A DNA stretch of 64,000 nucleotides from Inia geoffrensis. Taxonomy: Eukaryota; Chordata; Mammalia; Artiodactyla; Iniidae. Location of the stretch: NCBI GenBank assembly GCA_036417435.1, contig CM070910.1:14759501-14823500 (forward strand). The letters are read 5' to 3'. The position numbers and the translations under genes were made by a program. Positions 45,153 to 58,529 of this stretch are shown piece after piece; positions within the stretch are counted from its first letter, which is position 1; every line of letters starts with the position of its first letter. The notes below the pieces were generated by a model. It did no database searches, had not been told where the DNA came from, and worked only from the letters and a program-made list of their open reading frames with translations.

Positions 45153-48100
45153 AAAAAAAAGAAACAAAAGATAGCAGAGTATATACCCATAGTAACAAGT
45201 ACTATTTCCTGAAAATTTTGTTTCAACTTTACATATATGTGTGTACGAGGTAGCATTTAATAAAATATATTTTTTAGAATCTCAACAGGAAAAGTTTGAA
45301 ACCCACATAATAGGTTTAAAACAAACAAAAAAAATTGCTAAAGTATAGGGAATCCTTGAAGGAATACAGTCTCAATTAACAATCAACTATAAAATAAGCA
45401 TTTTCTATAAACTTTTTAACAAAAACAACAAAATATAAGACACACAAAATACATCTTTTCTGACTTTTACGTTAAGCTTGCAAACACAGGTGTGGCATCT
45501 ACCCTAGACTTAGAAATCTAGCATGTATAAAAAAGCATGTCGTTCTCCCAATTTAAGAAATTACCCATTGGACATTCTTTAAAAAATTATGTAGTGAAAA
45601 AGCTTTGGGATGTACCCACATGTATTACTTCCTCTTAGGATTACTTTCATTATCAGTGTTAAAGGAAATTCCATCTTCAACCTGAGCGCACACAAATTTT
45701 TGCCCCCACCCCCAAAAAAAACCCAGAAGTACAGTACTGTTAAACTGCTTTCTGCCCACTGTCCAAGTCTCCCTGGAACTTTCCTCTTCAGAACACAAGC
45801 AAGTGCATATATCTCTGGTTGTACCTCAGCATAACACATATCAAAACTTTCAGCAACACAAGACTCTGCAGAATATTTATGCATAACTTAACTTCTGATG
45901 AGTCCACTCAATTATCTGCTTGCACTGAGATTTTCTTTGAGGTAAAATATGTGAAACTATTTTTGAAATCCCAATTTGCCGAATTTATTTTCAAAATGCA
46001 AAACAGATCAGTACACAAACACTAAACAGATGACTTAACTTCTTTTTCTTATTACTTAACTCAGGGCATTTGTGGCTCTCCCATAACCAGACTAATTGAC
46101 AGCTTCCCTTGGCCCAATCCGGACAGACTACTAGCCATTCTCTGCAAGAACTAAGTGTTCTCCCCAACCTTTGCATATGTATCCATCAAAATGTTTCTAC
46201 TTCAACCAGTTGTAGAAAACAGATATAGTCTGTACAGCATTCCTTATAATGCTATTACTTGATGATGGTGTCTATAAATCAAAATAATTGGCATACTTGG
46301 CAAAATCCAAGTATCCATCATTATGCCTTCCAAGAATTAGCAGGAAAGCCACCTCAGTTCTAAATTCCAGAGCAGCAACTCTAAAAGAAAAGACTAGGAT
46401 GCTCCTGACAGCACTTTCTCTAGGAAGGAGATTCAGAGTTTCAGGAATAACCCCAGGGTTTATTTCTATACAACTATATAGAGTATGGTACTGAGAAAAT
46501 ATTTGTTGGTCTTAATAAGCATAGTTACTCTGACTCAAGGCCAAATACTTGAGACACACAGCCAAGTTTCTGCCCAATGGCTTCATCTAAAACTTCGGCA
46601 TTAGTTTTGCTCAGTTTTTCCTTTGGTTTCTCTTAAATCAGTTCACTCTCCATGTAAGCACTCATCAGACCATAAACTTGAACGTTCAAAGTCTAAAAGA
46701 ATTAAGAACCCAAACATCTCTAACGATGTCTACCAATCAAAATCACTTTAGTTTCCTAATGAGATGAAACAGATCTCAACTGTAAAGGAATCCAGGAAAT
46801 CCAAAGGAAACTGGCATGCCAGTCTAATGGCCAACTTTGATGTTTTAGTGATAGTGCACCAGAAATGCTTACAGCAGGGTCAGAATTTGGTTTTGCAAGG
46901 CAGACATTTAGCCATTCACAAGTCATTTATCTAGCTGATCAAAGAACAAGAAAGTTCAAGGCAGGTATGTACTAAATCTATTACTCACTTATGGACCACT
47001 AAAGTTACACAGCTGCTTATTTCGTCTTCAAAGAAGAAGGAATTAGTAATCAGTAGCCCCAGGTACGACTGGATTACCAAATCACAGGCAGATTTTTAGC
47101 AGGGACACTGCTGTATGTTAAACTGTCTTAAGATAATAAACTTGCTTTAAGTATTTTGTGAACTATGTGCCAGGGCACTGTGCTTAGGTCTGGCTATGTC
47201 AAACAAAATGGGTTCCACATCAAATCAAGGAGCTTATATCCAGGATAGCATGCTTTAAAACCAGAGTAGCCTAGGAACTGCTGCCTCCATTTTCTTACAA
47301 ATCAAGCCATATTCTTTTCTAAGTCTTCAAAATCCTAGATATGTAAAACAAAGAAATCGTTAAATGCATTCCTCAAAGGACTAAATCATACTTCTAAAGA
47401 TATAAATAAAATTCTAGCAAAATGGCAACGACGCAAAAGTAAACTTTAACATGTTAAGAATGACCATCAATGAATATTAAACCCCGTGCTTGCCCTGTTA
47501 CCATGTTTCAGGACGTCCCCGTTAAAAGATTTCAGGACCTCTAAATTTTAACAGAATGGCCAACTCTGGAATCCACTCTAACAATCTCTCAGAGACCAAA
47601 GCTTCAAAGCAGAGTAAATTGTTCGTAAGTAACAAACACGCTTTGCAGACTTCGCCTTTCCTGGACCAAAGCTTCATAAGCTAAAACCCAATTACTGAAA
47701 TAAGCACCAAATTCAATCCTAACAAAAAACTCTTACATCACACTCATCTGGTCTGTAAGGAAGCACTTCTACCTCTACACACAGCACCAACAAGCATGTC
47801 TACTCCAGTATGCCTTCTCAATTACCACTGGCGATAAAAAAGTATTAGTAATTTCACAACTATCTCCCTGGTTCTCAAGTCCAATACATTTCAAGTCTTT
47901 CACGGTTAAAATTTATGCTAATACGGGAAGCAGAGGGACAAAGCTATAGGCCAAGAGATGTCAAGCACAAGCTTGCAGAAGGATCCAAGCAGTAATTCTC
48001 CATCCCTTCCCCGAGCATCTCCAGGATTGTCCTACCTAACACTTCATGTAAACATGGGGCTTGTGACTCAAGCCTCCAGCCCCAATAGGTGGAGAGAAGT

Positions 48101-48309
48101 TTCCTCGCCTCGGCTGCACATGGTCTGCAGAAGTTTGGCTGGAGTAGAGCGCAGAGCCTGGGTGGGAGCGGCAGCGTACTTAGTGCTGCAGGCGGCGGCG
48201 GCTGCGGCGGCGGCAGAGCAGCAGGAGGCGGAGGCGGGCGGGGGGAGGGGAGGCGGCTGGGGGGGCGGAGGGGGCTCTTGCCGCCACAGCTCTCTCGCCG
48301 CCTCTCCCC

Positions 48310-48556
48310 CCCGGCGGGAGCCGCTCTCAGCCTCTTTGCACTAGTCGCTCCGCTCTCTCGGTCATGTGACCTTAACGTAACCGGACAGGAAAAGCCCCGC
48401 CGCCGCCGCCGCCGCCGCGCCGGAGACACCGACCGCGGCGGCAGCAGCAGCAGCAGCAGCAGCGAGAGGCAGAGACGGCGGCGGCGGGGAGAGCACGGCC
48501 AAGGCTGCCCAGCGGTGCCTCCTCCACACCCCCCGCCGCAGCAGCACCGGCGACAG
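48310..48556 (+). other. ZBTB2: ZBTB2 exon 1 (non-coding, 5' end approximate)
   Basis: The 3' edge is set by a strong donor, gcgacag|gtaagc, at 48556/48557. The 5' edge is a guess from composition; the true start site could be anywhere from about 48100 to 48400. The exon carries a (CGC)7 run at 48398-48418 and a GCA/CAG run of about seven units at 48441-48463, both within predicted 5' UTR. The first in-frame ATG of the protein is in exon 2, so this exon is untranslated. Confidence 0.7.
48398..48463 (+). repeat. CGC and CAG trinucleotide runs in ZBTB2 5' UTR
   Basis: Seven CGC units at 48398-48418, then about seven GCA units at 48441-48463, 22 nt apart. Pure short runs of this kind vary in length between individuals and can form stable RNA hairpins in a 5' UTR. 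Confidence 0.85.
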
Positions 48557-51500
48557 GTAAGCGCGCACCGCCTCCGCCTCCCGGGGCCGGTGCCCACGTG
48601 CCGCCCCCGGCCCGGGCTCAGGGAAAGCGAAGGGGGGGCGGGGGCCACCGGAGCTCGCAAACGGTTCCGGCAGCGACGGTGGCAACAAAGAAGACGAATG
48701 ACCCCAGTCCCGGGGCTTCAGCTGAAGGCAGGCGGAGGGCCCGGACCACACGGGGACCCGGTTCTGGGAAGCGAGGGCACGGGCGCCCCGCAGGGGCGGG
48801 GGCGGCTGCGCCTGGCGCCGGGGCTCTGGCCGCCTGACAAAACCATCCCCCGGAGCCAGGCGGCGGCGAGTCGGCAGCAGCTCCATCCGGGGCTTTGCGC
48901 GAGGGGGAGGGGACGGAAGCCGAGAGGGCGGGCGGCGGAGAGGAGGAGGGAGGGAGAAAGGGGAGGGGGGCGATTCGCGTTCCGTTCCCCGTCGCCGGTC
49001 CCTCCCTTCCCGCCGCCACCGCGAAGCGCGTCCCGAGTGGCGGCGGCCGGTGAGCGTCCCGCGCTGGAGCCCCAAGAGGCCGGCCCGTCAGGTGCGTAAT
49101 CCTTCCGTAATCGCCTCGCCGCCGCCTCCTGCTGCCACCGCCGCTGCTTCTTCGGCGGCAAGGCTGTGAGCTGCGGAAGTGGGTTTGGGGGAGGGGAGCG
49201 GAGAGGGAGGGGGAGGGGAGGGATCCGGTCCGACCGGAGCAGGCCCGGCCTCTCTGGCGCTTCTCCCAGCTGCAGCGGCTCCTACAGCTGCTGCCGCTAC
49301 TGCTGCGGCTCCGCCTCCCCGCTCGCGGGCGGGGGCGCGCACGCGCGCTTCCGGCCTCCTCGGGTCTCGCGCTGTCTCCCGCTCTCGCGCGCGCTCTTCC
49401 CCTCGCCCTGTCTGGCCACCCCCCCGCCCCCGGCGCCGGAGCTGTTGCGCCGGCCGGGGCGTTGCGCACGGCGTAGGCGTCGGCATTGTGTTAAACTCCG
49501 CGGGACTTGGGCGAGCGCGCGCGCGCACGCAGGACTGAGGAAAGCGGAGAGCGTGCGGCGCGGCCCGAGTGCGTCGCTCCTCCTCTCCCCTCAGCCCCTC
49601 GAGGATGGGGGCGGGGCCGGGGTGCGCGGCGCCTGGCCCCGCCCCCGGCCCGGCGCCCGCCCTTTGGGGCGGGGAGGAGCGAGGCTGGCGGGACTAGGCT
49701 GAGTGGGCGGCCGTTGAGCCGCTTTCTGGCAAGGGGTGGGGGGAAACGCTGGCCCCCGCCCTTGCCGCGGGGGTGGGCGCGCTGAGGGGCGGCCTCCAGC
49801 TTCCGCTCCACGGGCGATCTACGCCTCCGGTAAGGCCGAGGCTAGCCCAGAGCTGCGCTGTGGTTGCTGGCTGCTTGGCTTTGGGGCCGCCCTCCGAGCC
49901 GCGCTCCCGGCCGATGCGGCCCTCACACGCGTGTAGGGCTCCGCGGAGGGGAGGTTGGGGCGCGGAGGCTGCTTCCCGGGGCCGGAGTCGTTTTCTCGGT
50001 GTAGCGAAACCCCCGAACCATTCATTTTTAAACAAGGCTGCAAAGAGAAGTGGTAATGCAAAAGGTGCTTAGGAAGCGAGGTTTTTGTCCCTTTTAGCTG
50101 GTAGTGAATTAAGAGGGCAGTAAAGAAGAAGGCAGGGGTGCAGAGCGGGCAAGAAAGTGGTTGGGCAGAGTGAAAATGTAGTTAGTTATTGCTACGCCAT
50201 TGACTGCGAGAACTTCAACTGCTGAACTCCTAATTATGCCGTAGGGAAATAACCCAGGCTCGTTGCCCCGCCCCCAGTTTGCGGTGTTCCTTAGCTCTTC
50301 GTCACACAATGGTCCCCCTTGGCGTGTGAGTCTCAGGTCTATTCATTTTCATAGGTTATTGTTTTAGTAAAATAAAGCATTAAAAAGATCGGAATCACGG
50401 GCTCAAGCCGAATTCCAAGGTGCTCTGGGTTTCCTTAAACAGGGTGCCCAGTCCTTCCTAGGACCCTCTATGTTGACCCCTAATGGGTCACTGGAGCAGG
50501 GTGTAAGTATCACGAGCACTTTAGTCTGAGGGGCCTGAGATTTTGTTAGGAAATCGGAACTAAGACATTTTGAACCCTCATTTCTCTGATTTATTACAAG
50601 CCAAAATTAATTGTTAAAGGAAATTTTTATTTTGCATTCTAAGTGATCTTGGTGTGTGTCCAGGGCATTTTCAAACTGTTAAAAGTAATTTTGAAGAAGG
50701 AAGTTTACGACTAATAACATATTCCTGTAAACTGGGCGTTTCTCACTTAATAAATGTGTGGTTTGTATAAGTTTATTTTCTAGCCAAAGACTTGACCTGT
50801 GTTGAAACCATCATCAGATCTCAAAGTACAAGAAGTGGCATACCAATGGTATCGGTGCCACAGATAGTCAACAGTGGAGGAACCCTGTTACAGGATGACA
50901 GATAAACCACCCCTAAAGCTTTGCTGTACAGTCCAGCTGCTTACTTGCCAGTTTCAAAGCTTCTCTTCAGAGAGGACGTAAATAACCGGTGCTCCGCCAG
51001 CTCTTCCAGTGGAATACTCCAGCAGCAGAGAATAAACACTAGATGTATTAGGTCATAGAATAAAAGCTATGACAGTTTCTTTTTTATCTTAATGGTTAAT
51101 ATGAACTTTGCACTGTCCTCCAAAATCTGCACTTTTGTGATATAAAAATTTTATTATATAAAATTGCATTTACCCCAGTTCCTCCAAGAAGCTATGTCCC
51201 TGTGTAAGGGGATATGCTTTTTCCCCAGCTTGAGAATCACCAACATAGAGGTGGGAAGTGAAGGAGATGTCTAAGGCTGACCTATGGCGTTGGCTTGGGA
51301 TCAGCTGCTTTGGAGTTGGGAGACTCTCCTACCATTTCTTACCTGTGGCTTGTTGCTTCATCCCTAGACCCGCTCACCTTTCTGTGAAGTAACTTTTGAG
51401 ACTTTGGGCAAGTAGTGTAGGGCCAGGCCATCACAGTAAGGGAGGAACTGCTGGTCAGCCGGAGACTTTACCATAAATTTCAAAATACACCTGACAAAAG

Positions 51501-52165
51501 GACATTTGTCACTTTTCCTACTTCCTTATGATCTTTGGGTCACAAAGCATGACCCTGAAAACCAAAAAGGGAATTGAGAATTTTTTTTCCCCTGAAGAAA
51601 AAGAAATTTAACATTCTAAGCATTAGGTCAAGAATACTTCTTAATCTTTTTTATGCTCAAGTAGGTTATAATTTTTATTAACAAATTAAACTTAAATAAT
51701 TAAATATTACTTTGAATCCATAGTAAATACGGTTGTGTTTTACAGTGCTGATATGCCCTTGATGCAGTAAGTAGCCACAGAAAGAACACTTACAAGGAGT
51801 TGGCTGGCCAAGACGGTGAAGACTTTAGGCAAGTTTGAGGCTGGTATTTATGCTCAAATGCAGAATCCCCAGTTCACGTGCATGAGGTTTGCATCATGTG
51901 ACATTCTCACATCAAGAAACCTCCGTATGCAAAGATAGGAATTTGTAAAACACTTTACTGTATCTGGTTAAGTACTTATCAAACAAATCTTTTACTTTAC
52001 AAGAGGCTTTCGTGTACAGTTTCTTTAAATATTGTGCACCCCTAAGTTCTGCATGAAGCAAGGGTGAACTTCAAAATATTGTGAGAACAATTTCAAAGCG
52101 TACACATGTTCTTCTATGCCCCACATAGTCATTTAGATTCTCCATGTCCCCAGAGTGATTCTGAA

Positions 52166-52963
52166 CAGGGATTGTCTAAGTGTGGTCTATGGTCCCTTGT
52201 GAATCCCCAGGACCCTTTCAGGGTTCCATAAGTCAAAGCTATTTTCATAATGATACTAAGATGTTACTGGCCTTTTTCACTGTTGACCAAATGTGTCAAC
52301 ATTGGGGAGATCTGCATAACTCAATGAGCTGACATTTTCCAAATAACCAATAGGCAGTGTTAAAAGTCATGAATGGGTAAACGATCCATTCAAAGTGTAA
52401 GAGACAACAATGAATTTTACTGTAATAGAGCAGGTAACTTTCATTCATTGATATATAAAACTTTTAGATCGCACAACTAACCTTTAAGAAACTACCACTT
52501 GTCAAGTTTTGGTGTAATATCGAAGAAGAATTTCCACAATTACCTGAAAAGTCTATTTAAATGCTTTTTTTTTTAACTGCGTATGTGGGTGAGACTAGAT
52601 TTTCTTTAATACTCAACCGAAACAGACATCACAGCAGAGTAAGTGGAGAAGCAGGGTGAATGCAGAATCCAGTTGTCTTCTATCAAAGAGATTTGTAAAA
52701 ATATAAAAAGATGCCACTTCACTATTTTTTTGTTATTTTGGAAGATATAATTTTTTTTCACAAAAATGTGTTATTTATATTAACATGCAACGGGCTTATT
52801 ATTGCTATGTCTAATTGAACTAATAAATGTTTTTAAATTTCTCAGTTTTAATTTCTCATATAAATATCAATAGTTATATTCCATATAAACAGAAGCTCTT
52901 GATATCATCAGTAATTGTAAAGAGTGTGAAGGGGTCCAAATACCAAAAAGTTTGAGAACCCTG
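52166..52963. mobile_element. hAT-type non-autonomous DNA transposon
   Basis: Imperfect inverted ends: left 'cagggattgtctaagtgtgg', right 'aaaaagtttgagaaccctg'. Interior marks: 'aatccccaggaccctttcag', 'ttttcataatgatactaaga', 'cctttttcactgttgaccaa', 'gtgaaggggtccaaatacca'. This matches a common MER1-group/Zaphod-like element; the name is not certain. No ORF. Confidence 0.75.
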
Positions 52964-54348
52964 AAGTAAAATATTGAAGTGAATTAGTTAAGACTTTGAG
53001 TTAAAATATATTTGGAGCTCCTCTCTGGCATACATGGAGCCACACCTATAGGTGATTATGTTTTCTTCAGATTAATTTTACTAATCATCATACAACATAT
53101 GAAAAAGGAAGGCAGTCTCTACTTCGGAGGGTTATTAGAAGCAAATTTGATTAGGTTTTAAATTTTGCTGTGTGGTCACATCCACATCTAAGTTTCCTTA
53201 AAGTTGGTTGTAGCATGATACCTTTCAAATTATCACTTTAATATCAACTCTTTTTAGCCATAAATCTCTGACCTGCTTCTCCTTGACATCTGAACTATCC
53301 CTGAACTCCCTCCTCCTGACCTCATCTTATACTCAGAAATTAAAATTTAATTTTAATGTTAACTTAAGCAAAATACAATTAAAAAGAAACCTTTCACAAA
53401 TGCAATGCTTTCCAAAGTCAGAATAAGTGCCAGTGGTAAGTGTATGTCCCTCCTTTTCATAATTACTATGGGGAGGATTGACTAAAGAAATGTTAAGAAA
53501 AATATGTCAACCTATCATCACAACTAAATACATTTCCTAGCCTCGAAATACGGTTTTAAAATATATTAAAATTCAAACAACCAGCCTCATTCAAGTTTAC
53601 TTTATAGGCCCTCAAATATTAATTATTAATAATACTAATTGAAAAAGCAGTTTTTTCCTCCTGGTAAGTGGTCTAAACTACTACTTGAAAGAATCAATCT
53701 TACTTGTGGATAGTGCTTTTTCTGTTACTGAGGTGGCCTGTGCATTACAATATTCATTTATGCTTCACTTAAATAAAATCAAGGACTCCAGAGGACCCTT
53801 TTAGTGCTCTTGAAATGGGTAATATAAGCGGTATTTAGTATCTTAGAAGGGCTATTATCTTTAAAAAGTGAATCATCAATTCCCAAAAGCTGTTTTGGTC
53901 TCCTGTTCTTATACCAAAAATGAAGGAGGAACTTGGGTTGTCAAAATATAATGTGATTACATACGTCCCATTCAGCTGTTCCTCCAAAAGATGAGTAATT
54001 TACTTAAGGATCAGCCCACCGTGTGCTATGTGATGGCAGCTGAAAGCACTCAACATCCAGGTAGTATCCCATTTTCAGAGTGATACAGTGGTGAAGACAA
54101 AACCCAAAGCATTAAATAATATAAATGATTATTTGTATTTGGCTTTGGAAAGTGTTTTTAATTTATTTCAACATGTTATGTCTTACAGTCTCTGAATTTG
54201 CTTAAGAAAAAAGCCACTTTGTACACCTATACGTACATAAGAAGGCATTCTGTGAAATCTCACTTTTAAAAATTGATTCCCCTCTTTATCTCTACTTGTC
54301 TTCAGTTCTTCTCTGCTCACTATTCTGATTTAGGAAAGACAAATGATT

Positions 54349-54370
54349 TTTTTTTTTTTTTTTTTTTTTT
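54349..54370. repeat. Poly-T run
   Basis: About 22 T in a row with no SINE or L1 body beside it that I recognise. Confidence 0.9.
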
Positions 54371-54639
54371 ACGTTCCATTTATAGTGTTGAATGGGTGGG
54401 GGCTTTATATAGGTCTTCAGTTTTATGTCAGGTTGTTGGCCCTCTGTGACTACGACTGGTAAGAACTTTTAGGAATGGGCTGTAGAGCAAGGTAGTGTCA
54501 TGGAAGGAGCGTGAAATTTACACCCAGAAGACCAGGGTTCAGTGGACTCCTGTTAGTTTACAGTTTTAACCTCTTTGAACTATCATGTAATGATTTAAGA
54601 ATGTGACTTCTAGAGTCAGACACACCTAGCTTCTCCAAA

Positions 54640-55650
54640 GACTCCCTGACATAAATTACAGACAGACTTCGGAGTTCCAGACCAGCATTACTGACCAGCA
54701 AGTACCCTACATCCCTACCTGGCATTTCTCAAAAGCATCTCCATCCCAACGTGTCTGGACCTAACCTCATGATCTTCCCCCACAAAACTGGGTTTTTGCC
54801 TGTGCTCCCACCACTGACGGGAACCCCATGCTCTATCCAGTTACACAAGTTAGAAATCTGGGGGTTACCTAGGACACTTTAATCTCCCCCACCCTCCTGA
54901 GGGTTGAATTGAATCCACCAACAACCAGTTCTGCTGATTTTTTTATCTACTGTTTTGCAAATTCTGTCCATCTCCCTCCCATCTTCTTTGCTACCACCCG
55001 ATCTGTCACCTGTCTTCTAGACCACTGGAAGACCTCCCCTCTCAACCACTTCTAACAGGCCTCCCCTTGCCCACCTCTTTGCCACCATCCCCTGTTTGGT
55101 TGGCCCTTCAGCTGCAGCCATCTGATCATGTAGATCAGCTCAGAATGATATTGATATCGTACACATCTGGTCATGTCACCTTTCTTCAAATCCCTTTTGG
55201 GAGGTCCTCACTGCTCTTAAGATATGGACCAGAATCCTTAACAAAACCTGAGTCCTGCAGCTTCACCTGCCTCATCCTTCTCTGGCTCTTTGCCCGTCAG
55301 CCACATTGACCTTCTTTTAGTTCCTCAGTTGCATCTTGCTCCCTCCTGTCTTAAGGCCTTTGCAAATGCCGATCCCTCGGCCTAGAATACTCTATCTTTG
55401 CCCAGTTAACTCTTCTCATTCTTTAAATATCTGCTTAACTTGTATTTCTTCACAAACACCTTCCCTGACCCACAATCCCCAAATTAGACCCTAGTTTTAT
55501 GACCTCATAGTTCCTTATATTTTTCTTTGATAGTTCTTATCAGAGTTGGCTATTAGAAATCTGTGTATTTACTTGATTATACCCTTGAGCTCTGTGTATT
55601 CTTCATACTTGTATCCACTGCCCCTGGCACCTTAGAAAGCTCTCATCATG
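54640..55650 (+). mobile_element. L2 LINE fragment
   Basis: 'ctgtcacctgtcttctagac', 'cagccacattgaccttcttt', 'taaggcctttgcaaatgccg', 'aacaccttccctgacccaca', 'gatagttcttatcagagttg' follow the L2 3' consensus order. The 80-residue ORF at 55067-55309 lies inside it and is not a gene. Confidence 0.75.
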
Positions 55651-58529
55651 TGCATGACCACTTCCCAGATCTGCTTCTTAAGAGCTAGCTCTGCATGTGG
55701 GCAAGTTACTTAACTTACCTAAGTCTAAATTTCTTCTGGAAAAAGACTAATTAATCCTCGACACATAAGTGGTCATTTATTATTAATGCTGTGGTTATTA
55801 TTATAATTAATAATGAAACAAATAGTAAGAAGACAATATACCATGGTATTGACCAGGATTAAATGATGTGTGTGAAGGGTTATTATAAACTATAAAGCAC
55901 TATTAAGAACATAATTATTAGCATGAAGAAACACGAGGTGACATTTTAAAATTGAAAAATTGTTCCAAAATATAGCACACATTAAATTGATGAGAATTTT
56001 GGAGTTAATCTAGGACAAACAGAAACTGAACTTTTACCCCCAAATCACCCAACTAGTCAGGGGCCAACCGATGATTGGAACTCAACACTCTTCTCCTCTC
56101 TAAACATGTAGTTTTTAATTTATTTAACAAATATTGAACCTCAGACAGTATGCTTAGGCACATGGGATAAAGCCATAAATGATAAGTAGCACTCAATGCT
56201 GGCTTTCCGGAAGCATCAGGCAGGTTCACAGCGGCTCTGGAGGTAAGAAGACCCTCCAGTCTTGAAGGTCAGGGAAATTTTGCAAAGGACAAGTAGAGCT
56301 GGGGGGGAGGGGCAGGCGGTCAGTGGTGGTCCCTCTGCAGGTGGCACATTCAAATGTCCTGCAGAGAAGTTCCAAGGCCCAATTCAAACAGGCCCCGTCT
56401 CCTGACCATGTGAGTAGAAATCAGGTTGCTGAGCTGCTCAGCTTGGAGAGGGAGTCCCCTGAGCAGTGAGTGTTATGTTCTGTTAGGAGCCCAAGAATGG
56501 CCTGGGCATTCAGGACATTTTCTGGGCAAAGAAAACTGCAGTTTATCTCAGTTCACCCAGAATTTCCCAAGTGAGTGAAATACATCATTCTGTCTTCGTT
56601 ATCGTCAACATACTCAGATAAAACTGGATTTGTGATCATACCTGAACTTCAGAACAATGGGACACTTGTTGATCACTTGGTAAAGACCACCAAACGGACA
56701 GTCTTGTATCAAGAAAACAGGCACAACTTAATGTCATAAAGTAAAACTTTATGTTGTAGTTTTTTTGCATTAGAAAAATTTTTCTTTCCATATGTTGAAT
56801 ATAGTGCCACTGTCCTTCCTCTAGAAGTATATTCTGACGTTGTGTCCTGTCTACCTTTTTATGTTGAAAAGCCCTCCATTCCTAGCAGGTATGTAAATAT
56901 TTTATGTCTTTTCTTTCAAAATAAAGAGGGAGCACACTATGTTGGACCCCCAGTTTCAAGGTTGCTTGGTTTGTTTTTAGTAGGTCTTGGCAGCCCAGAA
57001 GTCTGGAAACCAGTAGTTTAGATTAGCACTAGAGCATGGAATGCAGAGTGAGCCGCGGTGAGGTCACCTGTAAGCCATGTTGAGGAATCTGGGTTTCATC
57101 CTGAAGGCGGTGGGGAAACAAGAGGAGGATTTTCAGCAGGATGGTAACATCAGATTTGCCCTTGAAGAGATGGTTCTAGCTGTGCCATACGGATAGCTTG
57201 GAGAGGCTAGAGCTGGAAACGGGGAGATGAGTAGGGAGGTAGAGTTAAGGCGTGGGGTGGGATAAAGAGTTTACATTGGTGGCACGTGGGTGGCATATGG
57301 GGAGTGAGAGGTAGAGGCCTGAAAGGGGAGTCGGGGTTCCTGGCTTGGTCGAGGGGTAGATGATGGAGCCGTGCACTGAGCTGGGGATACAGATGGAACA
57401 GGTTTGTGTCTATCGCTTTTATTGTCCCTTTGGGATCTGAGTTGTTTTGCCTAGACTGAATTTAGGGTTCCTTTGGGGCAGCCAAGTGGGAGTGGACCAG
57501 ATCACCACAGAGAGTCTGCAGAGTGAGAAGTGGGCTGTGGACCAAAAGCAGAGGAGCAAGAGAGGAATCTTGATGGGGATTAAAATAGAATAGCCAGAGG
57601 TGAGATGAAAACCAAAATGCGGTGGCCTGGAAGCAGGGCCCGAGTATTTATGGAGCAGGAAGAAGGGTATTAAATGCGGCAGAGAGGTCAAATAAGCTAC
57701 TCTTCCATTGGGCTGGGGAGCAAGAGGCCATCAGTGACTTTGGTGGGCAGAGCAGGGCCATTTCAGTGCTGGCGGGCAGCAGCAATGTGGTTGGGTGAGC
57801 AGTCGATGGCGGTGGGAAGAGCAGATGTCCATTTCCTCAAGTGGGGGTAGCCCGGAGCAGAGGCAGCCCATGAAGATGCTGCAGCCTCAGCCTACGCAGC
57901 ACTGTGCAATTAAAGCCTCATGGAAATGATTATGAAGGGGGCCGTGATAAGGAAAGAAGATCGGTGAAAGGGCGGTACTGTCAGCTGGATGGGGATGGGG
58001 CAGGAGCTCCCTGAGATGCTCCAAGCCCGGTACCCTCTCCTCCCTCTACCCTCTTACCCCGTTTTCTCAGGTTCATTCATATATGTGAGAATCTAGGGGG
58101 TTGTTTTTCTTTTTCCCACTGAGAAAGGCTTTTTGGTCTCTTGAGTAAAGAAGATTTTTAAAAATTGATCTGTATGGGATTTTCCCCCCATGTGAAATAT
58201 GAACATATGACACATTTTCTTTGTTTCTCCTTTCATTTGGTTTTTCCACTTTTCAGAGACTCCGGACATGTGTTCTGCCTTCTGTATTTGAAAGACACAT
58301 TCAGTTCATTTCCTATTCTCGATGCCCCTAAATTGAGATCCTAAAATAACTAGTAGACCCTCTTTAAAAATAAACATTTTGCAGTTTTATCATCGTTTTA
58401 TTCTTATGATCTGAATAAGGTACTTACGTTAGTCCGTTTTGGAACAAGGGGGGAGCCATACATTTTGCTAAATCGAAGAGATGATATATATCCGTTCATG
58501 TAAGAACCCCAAACCTCAAAATCGTCCTA

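Larger units (their letters stand above)
38011..48090. other. RMND1-ZBTB2 intergenic region
   Basis: No coding exon, RNA gene or pseudogene recognised. Repeats: SINEs at 38482-38690, 39060-39270, 39284-39619, 40854-41208, 41231-41354 and 44886-45137; MIRs at 40545-40745 and 42280-42485; an L1-like 3' end (about 41960-42240); a DNA transposon (42622-42792); an L2-like piece (42955-43140); a short 'acagtt' tandem run near 43771-43795; and an old LTR-like or LINE-like repeat (about 44390-44800). 39760-40540, 43200-43760, 43880-44380 and 45150-48080 hold nothing I recognise; the last is unusually free of young repeats and leads into the CpG island. Confidence 0.7.
48080..49990 (+). promoter_or_regulatory. 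ZBTB2: CpG island / ZBTB2 promoter
   Basis: About 1.9 kb with very high G+C and dense CpG, against an AT-rich background on both sides. No TATA box was seen, as is usual for such promoters. Visible sites: TCATGTGAC at 48362-48370 (a USF/MITF/TFE-type E-box), GC boxes clustered at 49600-49675, an ETS-like gcggaagtgg near 49174, and alternating gcgcgcgcgcacgc near 49517. The exon 1 donor at 48556 sits inside the island, so much of it (48557-49990) lies within intron 1 and could hold extra start sites. Long ORFs on both strands here come from the lack of AT-rich stop codons and are not genes. Confidence 0.9.

Noticed and set aside
48089..49811. Overlapping ORFs of 106-336 codons on both strands
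   Set aside because: They lie in the CpG island, where stop codons are rare, overlap one another in several frames on both strands, and show only Arg/Pro/Gly/Ala-rich low-complexity text.
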